Assembly (NCBI GenBank): GCA_024696005.1
Contig: JAILHF010000023.1
Location: 1 to 64,000 of the forward strand
Source of the DNA: Lachnospiraceae bacterium
Lineage (GTDB): Bacteria > Bacillota > Clostridia > Lachnospirales > Lachnospiraceae
Direction of reading: 5' to 3'
Length of the DNA: 64,000 nt
The number at the start of each line of letters is the position of its first letter. Within the stretch, counting starts at the first letter, position 1. Shown piece by piece: positions 28,204 to 36,597 of the stretch. Made by a program: the position numbers and the translations under genes. Below the pieces are notes generated by a model. It had not been told where the DNA came from, made no database searches, and saw nothing but the letters and a program-made list of their open reading frames with translations.

Positions 28204-28239
28204 GAAAATTCAAAGGTTTACTGTTACCGTCCCTCCCCG

Positions 28240-28359
28240 AGCCACGCACTCCGCTGCGTGGCTACGGGCTGATATTTTGCCGGGCAGGCTTGCCGCCCAT
28301 CGGCGAAGCCGATCTTGCATGGCGGCAAGCGCGTTACGTCCGGCTACCGGACGTAACGC
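28240..28359. repeat. Array of large inverted repeats
   Basis: Three structures in 120 bases. AGCCACGCA/TGCGTGGCT (28240-28248 and 28255-28263). GCTTGCCGCC/GGCGGCAAGC (28288-28297 and 28321-28330) enclosing ATCGGC/GCCGAT. GCGTTACGTCCGG, CTA, CCGGACGTAACGC (28331-28359), a perfect 13-bp stem ending at the stop codon of the radical SAM gene. No T-tract follows any of them. Together they fill the gap between the glycan operon and the ileS promoter. Confidence 0.75.
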
Positions 28360-29265
28360 TTACTTCCTCTTTAGAAGCTTTCTGGCGGCTTTCCGGATCG
28401 ACTGCTTCAGCTGTGCGAAGCGGTAGGCGGAACGGGACTGCGACTCATGGCAACGGCGGCACAGCACCGGCTCGTTCTTTGTTCCCATCTTTCTGCGGAA
28501 TTCCTGCTTCTGCCTGCATTCCTGTATCTCTTCGTAGCTGTCCGTCTTCAGGTTCCCGAGGATGCATTCCAGTCCCCAGTCCATCGGACAGACGTTCACC
28601 GAACCGTCCGGGAGCAGATAGTTGTCATCCAGCTTGTCCCCGTGGCATTTTGCGCAGACCAGTGGCCCCGTCTTGTCCTTTTCGACGGAAATGGTCACGC
28701 CTTCCTCATCCTTCAGGTTCCCTGCCCTGTCGTAGATCTCCGTCAGCACCGGCACATCCTTGATCTTTTCCATGATCTTCTCGATCTTCGGATGGAAGGG
28801 TCCGTGCACGGAAACGGTCGTGATCGGCAGTTCGCCGCTTTTGTGTCCCTCCGCCACCGCGTCGAGGACCTCGAGATATTCATCGGTCACCGGGATCACG
28901 GCATTCCCGTCCCGGTCGGCCACATGGAGCACAAAGATATGGATCTTGAGCTTCCTGACCCTTTCGTAATCCGCCATGTGCATCCCGACCAGCGTGGTAT
29001 AAAGATCCACATTGCGTCCGTCGTTCACCGCATATTCCACCATGTCCGTACATGCTTCGTTCAGCCAGGGCTCGCACATTCCCGAAAACAGGATGTCCAC
29101 ATCCTTCGGGATCTTTGCCAGATAAGCCTTGAAGTCCTCAAAGCTCATCACGGTCTCTCTTTTCGGATCATCCTGATAATAACGGCTCAGCGCGAGCTTC
29201 TGCGGACAGAAGCGGCAGTTGATCCTGCAGCCCATCCTTGTGGTGATCTCTATCTTTCCGGCCAT
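28360..29265 (-). CDS. Radical SAM protein with SPASM-like C-terminus
   Basis: 301 aa. The radical SAM cluster motif CRINCRFC (C-x3-C-x2-C) is near residues 13-20. The C-terminal part (about 215-290) has Cys in CAKCHGD, NVCPMDWG and CRRCHESQ, the pattern of a SPASM or twitch domain with extra Fe-S clusters. The ATG at 29265 follows AAGGAG and is three bases past the preceding stop. It is last in the glycan operon. Substrate unknown: a sugar, a sugar nucleotide or a peptide could each be modified. Confidence 0.8.
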   Translation of the reverse strand: MAGKIEITTRMGCRINCRFCPQKLALSRYYQDDPKRETVMSFEDFKAYLAKIPKDVDILFSGMCEPWLNEACTDMVEYAVNDGRNVDLYTTLVGMHMADYERVRKLKIHIFVLHVADRDGNAVIPVTDEYLEVLDAVAEGHKSGELPITTVSVHGPFHPKIEKIMEKIKDVPVLTEIYDRAGNLKDEEGVTISVEKDKTGPLVCAKCHGDKLDDNYLLPDGSVNVCPMDWGLECILGNLKTDSYEEIQECRQKQEFRRKMGTKNEPVLCRRCHESQSRSAYRFAQLKQSIRKAARKLLKRK

Positions 29266-29267
29266 CT

Positions 29268-30416
29268 TCAGCGTACTCCTTCCGTTTTTTCCGAAACAAC
29301 TTTGCTGCGCAGTGCCTTGAGGGCCGCCTTTCCGGCGATCGAAAACACGACAGGCAGCGCTACCCCGGCGATCAGGTACAGGATCAGCGAATAATACGGC
29401 AGCCGTTCCGGTGTGTAATAATACCAAAGATCCGTTTTATACCGTTCCATGTCAAAGTCCGCAAAATGCCCCGTGTACTTTGCGGCCAGCGCGTAAAGCG
29501 TCTTGACGAACATAAATCCCATGAACTGGTGTATCATGATGGAATAACTGTGATCCGCCACCGCGTTGAGCACCCTGTCCTTTCCGAGTCCGGGCTCCAG
29601 GATCCTCGCGACCCGCAGCCAGAAGGCCACCCCGATCGCACCCACGATGAAGGGCAAAAGCGGCCCCTCCGGAAAACTCTCACAGGTGGATATCACATAG
29701 ATCGGCATGCGGTGGAAGAAGTAGAGCATCGCAAGCTGCGCCAGGATGATCAGTCCGAAGTAGACGACATGCGGCAGCCTGTCATGCTTTTCCAACACCC
29801 GCTTATAATACACCCCTCCGGCAAAAAACGCAAAGAAATACGCCGTTCTGGGAAGCAGCAGCCACCAGCCCTCCCGGTAACCCATGATCGAAAGCTGCAG
29901 ACCCAGCACACCGATCCCGAGCGCAAAGAGCAGGATCAGCGTTTCGGGGACACGCAGCTTCAGCCTGGAAAGGAGCAGACGGAGCAGCAGGTAGATCGCC
30001 TCGGCGATAAAAAGCGGCACAACATACCAGCCCGCCAGATTATAGGCGAACTGGTGTCCGTCGTATATGGGCGCGAGCAGGAGATTATGCAGGCTGAACT
30101 CTCCGCCGATCGTAAAGCCGAAATGCCTGAGTGCCGCGACCAGAAAACCGTAAACCAGATTCCACAGATACATCGGGATGATCAGCCGTTTGCATTTCTT
30201 CCAAAGAAAAGCGAGCGGTGCCTCTTCGGCACTGCTCTTGTAAAAATAGCCCGACGCAAAAATGAGCACGGAAAGGATGGTCCCCATGTAGGGGACCCAG
30301 TCGTAAAAGAGATTGATGGCGCCGTCGTCGCAATGGGCGCTCACGATCACGATCATGGAAATGGCATACAGGAGCTTGAAGCGATAATCCGTTGTCTTTT
30401 TTCCCGCATCAGTCAT
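29268..30416 (-). CDS. Acyltransferase-3 family membrane protein
   Basis: 382 aa with about ten transmembrane helices. The N-terminal RFKLLYAISMIVIVSAHCDD has the conserved His of helix 1 (near residue 28), as in OafA/WecH-type O-acyltransferases. A conserved-looking SYSIMIHQFMGF segment is near 300. Probably adds an acyl group, often acetyl, to a glycan or its lipid-linked unit. It overlaps the upstream gene by eight bases. A longer frame upstream lacks a ribosome site and is a shadow of that gene. Confidence 0.8.
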   Translation of the reverse strand: MTDAGKKTTDYRFKLLYAISMIVIVSAHCDDGAINLFYDWVPYMGTILSVLIFASGYFYKSSAEEAPLAFLWKKCKRLIIPMYLWNLVYGFLVAALRHFGFTIGGEFSLHNLLLAPIYDGHQFAYNLAGWYVVPLFIAEAIYLLLRLLLSRLKLRVPETLILLFALGIGVLGLQLSIMGYREGWWLLLPRTAYFFAFFAGGVYYKRVLEKHDRLPHVVYFGLIILAQLAMLYFFHRMPIYVISTCESFPEGPLLPFIVGAIGVAFWLRVARILEPGLGKDRVLNAVADHSYSIMIHQFMGFMFVKTLYALAAKYTGHFADFDMERYKTDLWYYYTPERLPYYSLILYLIAGVALPVVFSIAGKAALKALRSKVVSEKTEGVR

Positions 30417-32346
30417 TGCCGTTCCTCCGGGTCTCGATATTGTCGATGCGGATATCCGCGTCGGAAGGATTCTCCAGGCAGAATTCCACGTGATAAGCAT
30501 TTTCCGGGGCACTGATCCGCCAGCGCGCTTCCCCGTCCGCTGCCGAAAGGAACTCTGCGGGAAGAGCGCCCTCCCCAAAGTCCGTCTTCACCTCGAGCTT
30601 CAGGCCATCCACACCGCTGCCAGAGACACACAGCTCATACGTCCCCGCGTAGAAGGTCATGTTCGGCCCGGACGTTACGGCTCCGCCGTGCAGGGTCCAG
30701 GACGCTCCGTCCCCCTCGCCGCCTTCCAGCCAATCCGTCTCCGACAGATCATAACGGTAGTCGCTGAGCGCACCCAGCATGGCTTCCCTGTCCTCAAAAC
30801 CGTAAGCCACATAATCCGCGTTCCGGAAAGCGACATCCTCCTCCGTAAGATAGCGGACCAGCGGGCACTCCGTTTCTTCCTGCGTGCCCAGCAGGATGAA
30901 GACCTTCCCCTGCGGCCTGCCCTCGATGTGCGAGACCGGCTGCAGCCAGATGTAGAGCTCATCCACATCCACCTTTCCGTCCACATGATCGTCCCAGTTA
31001 TACATCTCGATGCGGCCTTCGGAAAGCTCCGTTACAATGTTTCCGTTCCAATAGGAAGCATAGCCTGCCTCATAGCCCTGCGCTGCAAGCGCCTCCGAAG
31101 CCTCCCGGATCGTCCCGCTTACATCACTCCTCCACAGACTGAGGTAGTGTCCCGCCCCGGCGGCCAGGACCGCGGCGAGCACGGCCGCAAGCGGAAGGGC
31201 CTGCCAGAAAAGCTCCCTCTTCTCTTTCGCTTCCCCGAAAACACGCTCCAGCGCGAATGCCGCGAGCGGAGCCGCAAAAACGATGACGGGGAGCGCATAG
31301 CGGTCCTCGTAAAACATGTCCGTAAAAAGATAAAGAAGAAAATAGACTGCGGCGACCATGCCTGCCAGTCCGGCCACAAAACGCTCACGCGCATCCCGCT
31401 TCCGAGCCTGTGACACATGACAGACAGAATACAGAAGAATGCCGCCCACGATCAGCAGGGCTGCCGCGTTTTTGACCAGTGCGGAAGAAAAGACCGGGCC
31501 CTCCGTAAAACCGTATTCATGCAGGATCCCCATGAGCAGGGTCTCCAGACGCGAAAAGGAAAAGCCCGTAAAGTGCAGATCGTTCCAGCTGTTAAAGCGA
31601 TAGTTTGCCGACAGCACAAAATGATTGAGCGCAAATCCGATCCCCCCGCCGAAAAAGGCGATCCAGGCTCCCGGATGGGAAAAACGCCGTTCTTCGCAGC
31701 TTCGAAGGATGGCAAGGAGCAGAGCCGGCAGATAGCAGATCACGATCTGTCTGGGCCCTCCGAGCCCTGCCGCGACGGAAAGCAGAAGCAAAAGAGCGCC
31801 GGTGATCATCTTCGTCCGCGCCGAAGAAGCCTGCTCAAAATGCAGGATCAGTGCTGCCGTTGCAAAAGAGATCGCGATGTGCGGGATGTAATACAGCCCG
31901 TAAAGGACGATATAGGCATAATCGGCGGAAAACGGCAGGAAAAGGAGCACTGCCGTATACGGAAATGCCTTCTTCAGCCCCGCCCTCGCACAGAGATAAT
32001 AGTACGACGCAGCGTAAAGCGCGAGCAGCACCACGCCCGAAAGCAGGCGCGAGATCCGCCAGCTCTTCGTGAGCGCCAGAAAAAGACTGAAGAAGATCTG
32101 GTTGTTCAGCACACGGATCTCCGTCGAATATTTCCAGTCCGGCGTGATGATGCGGTGCTGCTTCGCCAGGATCGAGGACAGGACCATCTCGCTCGACATG
32201 TCCGCGTCCAGAAGCCTCTCCACCCGCAGCAGATAGAAAAGGATCCAGCCTCCCGCCAGCGCGATAAAGACCAGCCAGGGAAGCGCAGAGATCAGTTTCT
32301 CCCTGATCGTCCGTCCTTCTTTTTTCTCCGTTTTCGATCCGCTCAT
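30409..32346 (-). CDS. Large membrane protein, GT-C-like, with C-terminal extracellular domain
   Basis: 645 aa. About ten hydrophobic helices span 20-410. They are followed by a soluble region (about 420-645) rich in Tyr, Asp and Glu that ends in a beta-sandwich-like stretch. The first loop has DADMSSEM, an acidic pair in the position of the catalytic Asp of GT-C glycosyltransferases. Sequence family not recognised. Probable role: transfer of a lipid-linked sugar to the polymer outside the membrane. Overlaps both neighbours. Confidence 0.55.
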   Translation of the reverse strand: MSGSKTEKKEGRTIREKLISALPWLVFIALAGGWILFYLLRVERLLDADMSSEMVLSSILAKQHRIITPDWKYSTEIRVLNNQIFFSLFLALTKSWRISRLLSGVVLLALYAASYYYLCARAGLKKAFPYTAVLLFLPFSADYAYIVLYGLYYIPHIAISFATAALILHFEQASSARTKMITGALLLLLSVAAGLGGPRQIVICYLPALLLAILRSCEERRFSHPGAWIAFFGGGIGFALNHFVLSANYRFNSWNDLHFTGFSFSRLETLLMGILHEYGFTEGPVFSSALVKNAAALLIVGGILLYSVCHVSQARKRDARERFVAGLAGMVAAVYFLLYLFTDMFYEDRYALPVIVFAAPLAAFALERVFGEAKEKRELFWQALPLAAVLAAVLAAGAGHYLSLWRSDVSGTIREASEALAAQGYEAGYASYWNGNIVTELSEGRIEMYNWDDHVDGKVDVDELYIWLQPVSHIEGRPQGKVFILLGTQEETECPLVRYLTEEDVAFRNADYVAYGFEDREAMLGALSDYRYDLSETDWLEGGEGDGASWTLHGGAVTSGPNMTFYAGTYELCVSGSGVDGLKLEVKTDFGEGALPAEFLSAADGEARWRISAPENAYHVEFCLENPSDADIRIDNIETRRNGND

Positions 32347-33065
32347 CGGTATGCTTCCAACTCCTCAGGCGTTCCCAGGACATGCACCCTGTCCGCGGGC
32401 ACGTCGGAGATGTAGATCTCCCCGCCCCGGGAAAGAAGATAGTCGTACAAAGGGGCCACGTACTTTTCCCCGTTCACGCCCTTCTCCCCGCCGCCATAAT
32501 ATTCGTCATACAGTTTCCTGTACAGTCCGCAGCTTCTGAAATAATACGCTCCCAGCGTGCAGTGATCCGAGATCCTTACCTTCTCTTTGATCTCGGCCAC
32601 CTTTCCTTCCTCATCCAGGCGCACAAAACTCCAATGATCCCCCTCTGCCCGGAAGCAGGGGATAAATCCGTCGCCCTTCAGCTCCGCGCTGTTCATCTCT
32701 CCGGCTTCGACATAAGTGTCGATGTTGTAGATCAGCAGCGCATGTTCCGGATCCCAGTATTTTTCCGCAAGCGTCGCCGTGGTTGCCTGCCCGTCCGTCA
32801 GTTTTTCCAGGATGATCACCTTCGGATCCGCGATCCCGAGAACGGCACATTTTTCGCGGATGAAAGCTTCCACATCCTGCGTTTCGTCCCGCAGCGCAAC
32901 AAAGATATAACGGTCCGCGGCATCGCGGTATCCCTCCAGGCTGATCAGGGACCACTCAAAGAGCGTTTTTCCCTTTGCCTCGATCATGTATTTCGGAAGG
33001 ACATAGCCCTTCTCGCGAAATCGGGAGCCCAGGCCTCCCATGGTGATGACGATATCCAGCTTCAT
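32343..33065 (-). CDS. Nucleotidyltransferase of capsule/LicC type
   Basis: 240 aa Rossmann-like nucleotidyltransferase. The signature MGGLGSRF at 9-16 and the PK pair in GYVLPKYMIEAKGK near 21-34 bind the nucleotide. YNIDTYVEAG near 113 supplies the metal-binding Asp. It should activate a phosphorylated small molecule or sugar-1-phosphate with CTP, UTP or similar. With the HAD phosphatase and APH-fold kinase beside it, a choline-like or polyol pathway (kinase, then cytidylyltransferase) is a reasonable model. Confidence 0.75.
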   Translation of the reverse strand: MKLDIVITMGGLGSRFREKGYVLPKYMIEAKGKTLFEWSLISLEGYRDAADRYIFVALRDETQDVEAFIREKCAVLGIADPKVIILEKLTDGQATTATLAEKYWDPEHALLIYNIDTYVEAGEMNSAELKGDGFIPCFRAEGDHWSFVRLDEEGKVAEIKEKVRISDHCTLGAYYFRSCGLYRKLYDEYYGGGEKGVNGEKYVAPLYDYLLSRGGEIYISDVPADRVHVLGTPEELEAYR

Positions 33066-33484
33066 TCCGCGCCCTCCTCATTTCCTTTCGCGCTCCCCAC
33101 GCGGGAACGTGCGCAGATCTCCTCCAGTTCCTCCGGCGTGTGACTTAAAAATTCATCCGGCCGCACCGTGCGGTCATCCACATAGAAGCCCTTTTTTCCC
33201 GGCCACACCTTGCCGTAGATGATCTCGTCATAGGGGATCTCCCACTTCGCAAGCCACTCTGTAAGCACGGCCGCGGTGTATTTGTTGATCAGGCCCAGAT
33301 TCCCGTTGTAGCTGTTCATGTTGCGCGAAGTAAACAGGATGATGCGCGCACCGTTCTCCTTATAATAGCGGAGCTTCTCAACGATCTCCGGATACGGCAC
33401 CAGATCCTCGTAACGCTCCTCTTTCCCTTTGATAGGGCAGAGCGTTCCGTCAATGTCAAAAACAAAAGAATATTCCTCAAGCAT
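33062..33484 (-). CDS. HAD-superfamily capsule biosynthesis phosphatase (EcbF/BcbF-like)
   Basis: 140 aa. Motif I FDIDGTLCP near residue 9, motif II LFTSRNMNS with its Ser/Thr, and motif IV VDDRTVRPDEF near 110 are all present, without a large cap. The family is found in capsule loci. The ATG at 33484 overlaps the kinase gene by eight bases. It could remove phosphate from a pathway intermediate before or after nucleotide activation. Confidence 0.8.
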   Translation of the reverse strand: MLEEYSFVFDIDGTLCPIKGKEERYEDLVPYPEIVEKLRYYKENGARIILFTSRNMNSYNGNLGLINKYTAAVLTEWLAKWEIPYDEIIYGKVWPGKKGFYVDDRTVRPDEFLSHTPEELEEICARSRVGSAKGNEEGAE

Positions 33485-34931
33485 TTTTCTCGATCTCCTC
33501 CAGGATAGCAGCGGCATTCAGAATAAAACCCAGGACCTTCAGCGGATTATCCATGTGAAGCGGAAGCATCGAAAGAAAGAGCGATACCTCGTAGAGCCGC
33601 ACGGAATGATAATCAAAGCCGCTCTCTTCCAGCCTCTGGCGGAAGATCTTTACATAAGCCCTGTTGTCGAACGGAAGCTCCAGCTCCGGCTCAAAGCCTT
33701 CACCGATGCGTATGTCAAAAAGGGCATTATTGAAGAAATCATAGCTTCCGCAGACGGAATGGCTGAGCTTGGCCACATCATAGTAGGGATCCGTCCAGAG
33801 AGCTTCCTCCGTCGTCGCGCCGCGCGGATCGATGAACTTCAGCGTCCTGGTGGATTTGTTATAAAGCGCATTCGCAAAACAGGGATCTCCGTGGCCGATC
33901 ACCAGGCGCGCGGGGTACTCCGTCTTCTTTTCGATCTTTTCCTTCAGGGCAAAATAACGGTCGGCGAGCGCGTCCACGCCGGGTGCTCCTGTCGAAGACA
34001 GCAGGCTTTCGATCTTTTTGTATTCCTTCAGCTCCTTCAGAGCCTTCAGGCGTTCCTTTACCTTTGTCACATAAAGCGCGTCCGCGGTCTTTCTGTATTC
34101 CTCCCTGCTGCACTTCTTTTCATGACGGCAGGAAAAGAAATAGAAATATTTATCCATCAGTTCCCCGAACTCCGCTTCGTCCATGGAACCGTGCACCCAT
34201 TTGATGGCCAGATCGGTCATGTGCAGGCGCTCCATGCGGTAGCTGGCACCCCCGTCCGTCTCCCGGAAATCAAAGGGAAGGACAAACCAGAATTTCATGT
34301 CCTCCGGGAGCAGATGATAGAACTGGTACTCGGCCCGGATCTTCTCTTTGTTCGAAGAGCTCTTGACCAGGGTGTATTCGTCTCCCTTCAGGGTATTGAA
34401 ATAGCGGGAATCGAAATTGCCGGTAACGCACTGGATGAAGTTGCCGATCTGCCCGATATCCGCAAGGCCTTCCGCCTCAAAACGTTCCCTGCATTCCCGG
34501 ATCAGGTCACGCGGTTTCTTTCCCGCGGAGATCTCCCTGACAAACTCCAGATAGGTCTCCGCCGAAGGAAACATGGCTGCGACCGGCTTGCCGTTCACAA
34601 GCATCGCATAAGGCACATCGACATACAAAAGCTTCTTAAAAGAAAGCCCCGCCTTTTGTGCATCACTGATCAGATGATCGGAGATGCAGTGCAGGATGCG
34701 GACATCGCCGGAATTCTTATGCTCCAGCTCCTCCCCCAGGTCGGCGAATTCGAACAGGGAGTGCAGCTTTTTCCATGTCAGCTCCGGATACAGCTTCTCG
34801 AGCTCATCGCGATAGTATTCCTCCAGGCGGCGTTTCTTGACCACCACATCCGCAAAGCCCTTGTCCCCAATGATGTCCGAGATGACCTCGCTCTTTTTTC
34901 CCGTATCGTCAAATACCACTATGACCTTCAT
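33477..34931 (-). CDS. APH/choline-kinase-fold phosphotransferase with extra N-terminal domain
   Basis: 484 aa. The C-terminal two thirds show the kinase catalytic loop VIGHGDPCFANALYN (near 345) and the metal-binding FIDPRGA (near 370), as in aminoglycoside and choline kinases. The first 150 residues are an added domain with a VVFDDTGKKS start, perhaps a nucleotide-binding fold; it is not recognised. It likely phosphorylates a small alcohol or sugar that the neighbouring nucleotidyltransferase activates. Confidence 0.7.
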   Translation of the reverse strand: MKVIVVFDDTGKKSEVISDIIGDKGFADVVVKKRRLEEYYRDELEKLYPELTWKKLHSLFEFADLGEELEHKNSGDVRILHCISDHLISDAQKAGLSFKKLLYVDVPYAMLVNGKPVAAMFPSAETYLEFVREISAGKKPRDLIRECRERFEAEGLADIGQIGNFIQCVTGNFDSRYFNTLKGDEYTLVKSSSNKEKIRAEYQFYHLLPEDMKFWFVLPFDFRETDGGASYRMERLHMTDLAIKWVHGSMDEAEFGELMDKYFYFFSCRHEKKCSREEYRKTADALYVTKVKERLKALKELKEYKKIESLLSSTGAPGVDALADRYFALKEKIEKKTEYPARLVIGHGDPCFANALYNKSTRTLKFIDPRGATTEEALWTDPYYDVAKLSHSVCGSYDFFNNALFDIRIGEGFEPELELPFDNRAYVKIFRQRLEESGFDYHSVRLYEVSLFLSMLPLHMDNPLKVLGFILNAAAILEEIEKNA

Positions 34932-35791
34932 CTCTTACTCCTTTTTACGGCCGCCATCTCCGCAAGCTTGATCAGGATATAGGCCAGGATCAGCAAAAGG
35001 ATCGTAAACACGACAAAACGCTTCAGCTCCGGCGAATCTCCCATTCCGAGCGCAGCTGACAGATAGCGGGACACCGTTTCGCCGATCGATCCCTTCGCGC
35101 CCTGCAAAAGCACAAGGCTTCCGATCTCGGCGGCCCAGGCCAGTACGGATAGAATATACAACAGACAACCCCTCCCGTGCAACACCCCTTTGATCTCGCG
35201 GTAGACGCGGAAGGTTCCGTCCAGGAATTTCAGCATGGCCAGCTTGTTCGCCGTCGCTTTGGAAGAAAGGAGATAGTGCTTCCAAACCTCATGCATCCCC
35301 GGGAATGCGAAATACATGAGCAGCACCAGCCCCAGAAAGATCAGGAGCGCATAGATCAGCGGGGGAAGCACCCCGCCGGAAAAGAGCCAGACCAGCAGGA
35401 TCATCGTAACCAGGGCGACCGTGTCAAAAACACGGTCCAGCAGGATGATCACGATGCCCTTCAGAAAACTCCCCAGCTCTGCGCCGCAGCAATAGATACG
35501 GAAGAATTCTCCCAGCTTCCAGGGCAGGACCACACTGACCGGCGTCACCTTGCAATACAGCTTCATGCAGGCGGAGCGGCTCATGTCCAGTCCGTAGAGT
35601 GCCAGATACAGACGCAGTGCCTTGACGGCATGCACGAGCAGGGCCGTCAGGATCAGGACCGGGATCCCCTCCGGATCAAAAAACTCCGCAAAGGCACCGG
35701 GCAGCACATAGGCGTTCACAAAAAGAAACAGCGTAAGACCGAGCACGCACAGATTGATCAGATTGTAGGAAAGCCCCTTCCTCTTCTTCAT
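34928..35791 (-). CDS. Flippase-like membrane protein (LPG-synthase TM / UPF0104 type)
   Basis: 287 aa with seven or eight transmembrane helices. The pattern VTPVSVVLPWKLGEFFRIYC followed by IVIILLDRVFDTVAL is the hallmark of the TIGR00374/YbhN family (lysyl-PG synthase transmembrane domain, AglD). Such proteins are suggested to move or handle lipid-linked intermediates. It may provide the translocation step of this operon, which has no Wzx or ABC-type exporter. Confidence 0.75.
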   Translation of the reverse strand: MKKRKGLSYNLINLCVLGLTLFLFVNAYVLPGAFAEFFDPEGIPVLILTALLVHAVKALRLYLALYGLDMSRSACMKLYCKVTPVSVVLPWKLGEFFRIYCCGAELGSFLKGIVIILLDRVFDTVALVTMILLVWLFSGGVLPPLIYALLIFLGLVLLMYFAFPGMHEVWKHYLLSSKATANKLAMLKFLDGTFRVYREIKGVLHGRGCLLYILSVLAWAAEIGSLVLLQGAKGSIGETVSRYLSAALGMGDSPELKRFVVFTILLLILAYILIKLAEMAAVKRSKR

Positions 35792-36597
35792 CCGCGGTAC
35801 AGATCCTCCGCGACGGTCTCGGCCGCGTACTCTTCCACGGGAGTGTCCCTGTGCTCCGCTTCGATGAAGCCTTTCTTATCCAGGATATAACTCCCCAGAA
35901 GCTTTAATACCGTGACAGCCTGGTTCACCATCTTCACGTTCGATACCTGGTCATCCTCGCGCCAGCAGATCGGGAAGAAGCGGACGCGGTGGCGGTAATA
36001 GACCGAGCCGAGGATCATGCAGTAATTGAACATCAGGTTATCCTTGAACTTCAGATAAAAACGGTCCTTCAGGATCTCAACCCGGTACATGTTGAGGCCG
36101 GATCCCAGATCCAGGATGCGCGCTCCGCTCCCGATGGAGAAGAGGATATTGTAGACCACATTTCCGAAGGTACGGAAAAGAGAATAGCCCTTCAGGCGGG
36201 AACCGTTCATGAAGCGTGCTCCCAGCAGACAGTCATATTTCCTGTGTATCCCACGGTCCAGATAAGGGAGCAGATCCGTAATGCTGCCCTGGTCGTCGCC
36301 GTGCAGCATCACCACATAATCGAAGCCGTTTTTGACGGCATAATCAAAGGCCAGCTTCTGGGAGCCGCCCAGACCGTAATTCTCGTTATTCCGAAGAAGC
36401 CGCACCGTTGTCGCGAACTCATGTCCGGCCAGGTAATCCCGCACGGCCTGTTCCCCGTCGTCCGTGCTCCGGTTGTTCAGGATCAGGATCTCCGCAAAAT
36501 ACCGGCTCACTTCATCCGTAAACTGATCCAATACCCGTGTGATCTGCTTTTCGCAATTATACATCGGGATGAACAGCAAGATCTTTTCCTTCATCAT
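35788..36597 (-). CDS. GT2 family glycosyltransferase
   Basis: 269 aa GT-A enzyme without membrane helices. FIPMYNCEKQI near 8-18 begins the nucleotide-binding fold; LHGDDQG near 99-105 holds the metal-binding Asp pair; GLGGSQKLAFDYAV is also typical. It resembles polyprenyl-phosphate glycosyl- or mannosyltransferases but lacks the C-terminal helices. Overlaps both neighbours by four bases. Confidence 0.85.
   Translation of the reverse strand: MMKEKILLFIPMYNCEKQITRVLDQFTDEVSRYFAEILILNNRSTDDGEQAVRDYLAGHEFATTVRLLRNNENYGLGGSQKLAFDYAVKNGFDYVVMLHGDDQGSITDLLPYLDRGIHRKYDCLLGARFMNGSRLKGYSLFRTFGNVVYNILFSIGSGARILDLGSGLNMYRVEILKDRFYLKFKDNLMFNYCMILGSVYYRHRVRFFPICWREDDQVSNVKMVNQAVTVLKLLGSYILDKKGFIEAEHRDTPVEEYAAETVAEDLYRG

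Noticed and set aside
28114-28230. T-box riboswitch before ileS
   Set aside because: No T-box core sequence, no specifier domain, and the leader after the promoter is only about 55 bases.
28230-28359. CRISPR array
   Set aside because: The repeats are inverted and unequal, with no constant direct repeat or spacer length.
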